Assembly (NCBI GenBank): GCA_007117525.1
Contig: SKGJ01000348.1
Span: 1 to 6,541, forward strand
Source: Alkalimonas sp.
Lineage (GTDB): Bacteria; Pseudomonadota; Gammaproteobacteria; Enterobacterales; Alteromonadaceae
DNA length: 6,541 bases
Direction: 5' to 3'
In this document: one piece after another, positions 5,331 through 6,541 of the stretch
Layout of the letters: the number at the start of each line of letters is the position of its first letter
Position numbering within the stretch: the stretch's first letter is position 1
Position numbers and translations under genes: made by a program
The notes under the pieces: model-generated
The model's input: only the letters and a program-made list of their open reading frames with translations
Told to the model about the DNA's origin: nothing
Database searches by the model: none

Positions 5331-6541
5331 ATGCTGCGTCATACTTTGCTTGCCAGCTCGCTTGCTCTGTTGCTTGCTGGTTGCCAACCTGCACCACAGT
5401 CAGATGCATCGACTGCACCCGATTTTTCTCAGTTGCAACAGCAAGAAACGAAACGGCTGAACCAATGGTTTGATGCTCAGTACGAGCAACAACTGCAGTA
5501 CAGCCCATTGATGCTAACTTTTTTGGGACGCAAAGACCGGCAGTTTGATGTCGATGACATGAGCCTGGCAGCGCAAGATGCGCAGTTGGCAAGAGCCGCT
5601 GCCAGTGTTAAAGAGTTGACCGAAAACTTCGACCGTTCGCTGCTTTCTGAAGAAGCGCAAACCTCTTATGACCTGTGGTTGCATCAGTACCAACAAATGA
5701 AAGCTGCGGCTGAATTTCGTCAGCATGGCTATTTGTTCAATCAAATGCAGGGTTTGCATAGCATGTTACCGCAAATCCTGATGAGTTTTCATCAGGTTGA
5801 CAACGAAGAAGACATGCGGGCTTTTATTCAGCGGATTGAGGGGATCAGTGTCGCCATTCTTCAGGTTTTGGCCCAGGCTCGCATGAACAGCGAGCAAGGT
5901 ATCAGAGCGCCTCGATTTGCCTATGAAGGCGTGATCGAGCAGGTTGAAAACTTACTTCGTGGTCAGCCCTTTGAATCCGATTCCGATGTGGATTCGCCGC
6001 TGTTGCAAAATTCACGTCAAAAAATAGCCAACTTACAGCAGCACGACAAATTGACGGATGAGCAGGCTCAGGCATTCAGCAGCCAGACTGAAGCAGCTTT
6101 AATCAGTTATTTTCAACCTGCCTATCAGGCATTGTTGGAGTGGCTGCAACAAGAGTCGGAACATGCTCTGGTGAATCCTACCGGGGTCTCGCGTCATCCA
6201 GACGGTCTTTCCTACTACAACCATATGCTGCAGGTATCAACCACGACGACCATGACTGCCGATGAAATCCATCAATTAGGCTTAGAGGAAGTATCCCGCC
6301 TTACCGCAGAAATGGAAGCCATCCGTGAAAGTGTAGGCTTTGATGGTGACCTGCAGCAATTTTTTGAGTTTATCCGAACCGACGATCGCTTTTTTTACCC
6401 GGATACGGATGAAGGGCGTCAGGCGTACATTGATGATACCGAGGAGTTTTTAGCGTTTATCAATGAACGCTTGCCCGATTATTTCGGTATTTTACCCAAA
6501 GCTGATTTAGTGGTGAAGCGTGTAGAGCCCTTTAGGGAGCA
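5331..6541 (+). CDS. DUF885-family lipoprotein, 3' end beyond the window (partial)
   Basis: The frame is open for 403 codons from ATG 5331 to the window edge, with AAGGAA 6 nt upstream of the start. The N-terminus is a type II signal peptide: a basic start (MLRH), a hydrophobic core (5-16) and the lipobox LLAGC with the lipidated cysteine at C18. Q19 at position +2 is not Asp, so outer-membrane sorting by Lol is expected. A polar linker (19-30) precedes a mostly helical, Q- and E-rich body. Segments such as YSPLMLTFLG (57-66) and GLSYYNHMLQ, followed by MTADEIHQLGLEEV in the last third, are typical of DUF885 (PF05960). Members are usually about 600 residues. From memory, many carry a zinc-peptidase-like HExxPGHH motif nearer the C-terminus; that region is not visible here. 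The role is unknown; an envelope hydrolase or peptidase is an inference. It may be co-transcribed with the HDOD gene. Confidence 0.88.
   Translation, partial: MLRHTLLASSLALLLAGCQPAPQSDASTAPDFSQLQQQETKRLNQWFDAQYEQQLQYSPLMLTFLGRKDRQFDVDDMSLAAQDAQLARAAASVKELTENFDRSLLSEEAQTSYDLWLHQYQQMKAAAEFRQHGYLFNQMQGLHSMLPQILMSFHQVDNEEDMRAFIQRIEGISVAILQVLAQARMNSEQGIRAPRFAYEGVIEQVENLLRGQPFESDSDVDSPLLQNSRQKIANLQQHDKLTDEQAQAFSSQTEAALISYFQPAYQALLEWLQQESEHALVNPTGVSRHPDGLSYYNHMLQVSTTTTMTADEIHQLGLEEVSRLTAEMEAIRESVGFDGDLQQFFEFIRTDDRFFYPDTDEGRQAYIDDTEEFLAFINERLPDYFGILPKADLVVKRVEPFRE

Noticed and set aside
5329..5759. Minus-strand open frames under the start of the DUF885 gene
   Set aside because: The plus strand carries a continuous frame with RBS, signal peptide and family-like sequence; the minus frames are shadows.
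1..6541. CRISPR array, insertion sequence, defence system or tRNA/rRNA gene
   Set aside because: No regularly spaced repeats, transposase-like frame, terminal inverted repeats or RNA gene signatures were seen; genes are tightly packed housekeeping-type loci.

Overview
The window reads as chromosomal DNA of a gammaproteobacterium, most likely in or near the Alteromonadales/Shewanella/Rheinheimera group. The basis is the order zwf-pgl-edd-glk-eda, enterobacterial-like Edd, Glk and Eda sequences, an HDOD protein, a DUF885 lipoprotein and moderate GC. The genus is an inference. There are no mobile elements, tRNA or rRNA genes, CRISPR arrays or broken genes. All genes are on the + strand and cover almost the whole window.

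Region 1 (1-4247) is a compact Entner-Doudoroff operon. It starts with the last 16 codons of zwf (glucose-6-phosphate dehydrogenase). Then come pgl (6-phosphogluconolactonase), edd (6-phosphogluconate dehydratase), glk (glucokinase) and eda (KDPG aldolase). The gaps are 9, 9, -8 and 5 nt. Together the five enzymes take free glucose to pyruvate and glyceraldehyde-3-phosphate: Glk makes glucose-6-P, Zwf and Pgl make 6-phosphogluconate, Edd makes KDPG and Eda cleaves it. The key motifs of the four complete enzymes (pgl, edd, glk, eda) are intact. The operon promoter, and any HexR-type operator upstream of zwf, lie outside the window.

Region 2 (4248-4424) is a 177-nt intergenic stretch. It holds a GC-rich hairpin followed by a T tract (the likely operon terminator, with two competing folds), a second 10-bp hairpin, and a candidate promoter whose -10 is CTATACT, the form favoured by sigma-S.

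Region 3 (4425-5270) encodes a stand-alone HDOD-domain protein with a degenerate HD motif, probably a signalling or regulatory protein without phosphodiesterase activity.

Region 4 (5331-6541) is the first 403 codons of a DUF885-family lipoprotein that runs off the right edge. It has a clear lipobox and a predicted outer-membrane location. The 60-nt gap before it holds a strong ribosome binding site and a weak promoter candidate.

I found no convincing previously undescribed system. The points worth a second look are glk inside the ED operon with an 8-nt overlap, eda without a good Shine-Dalgarno sequence, the two intergenic hairpins, the sigma-S-like promoter, and the two poorly understood proteins at the right end.
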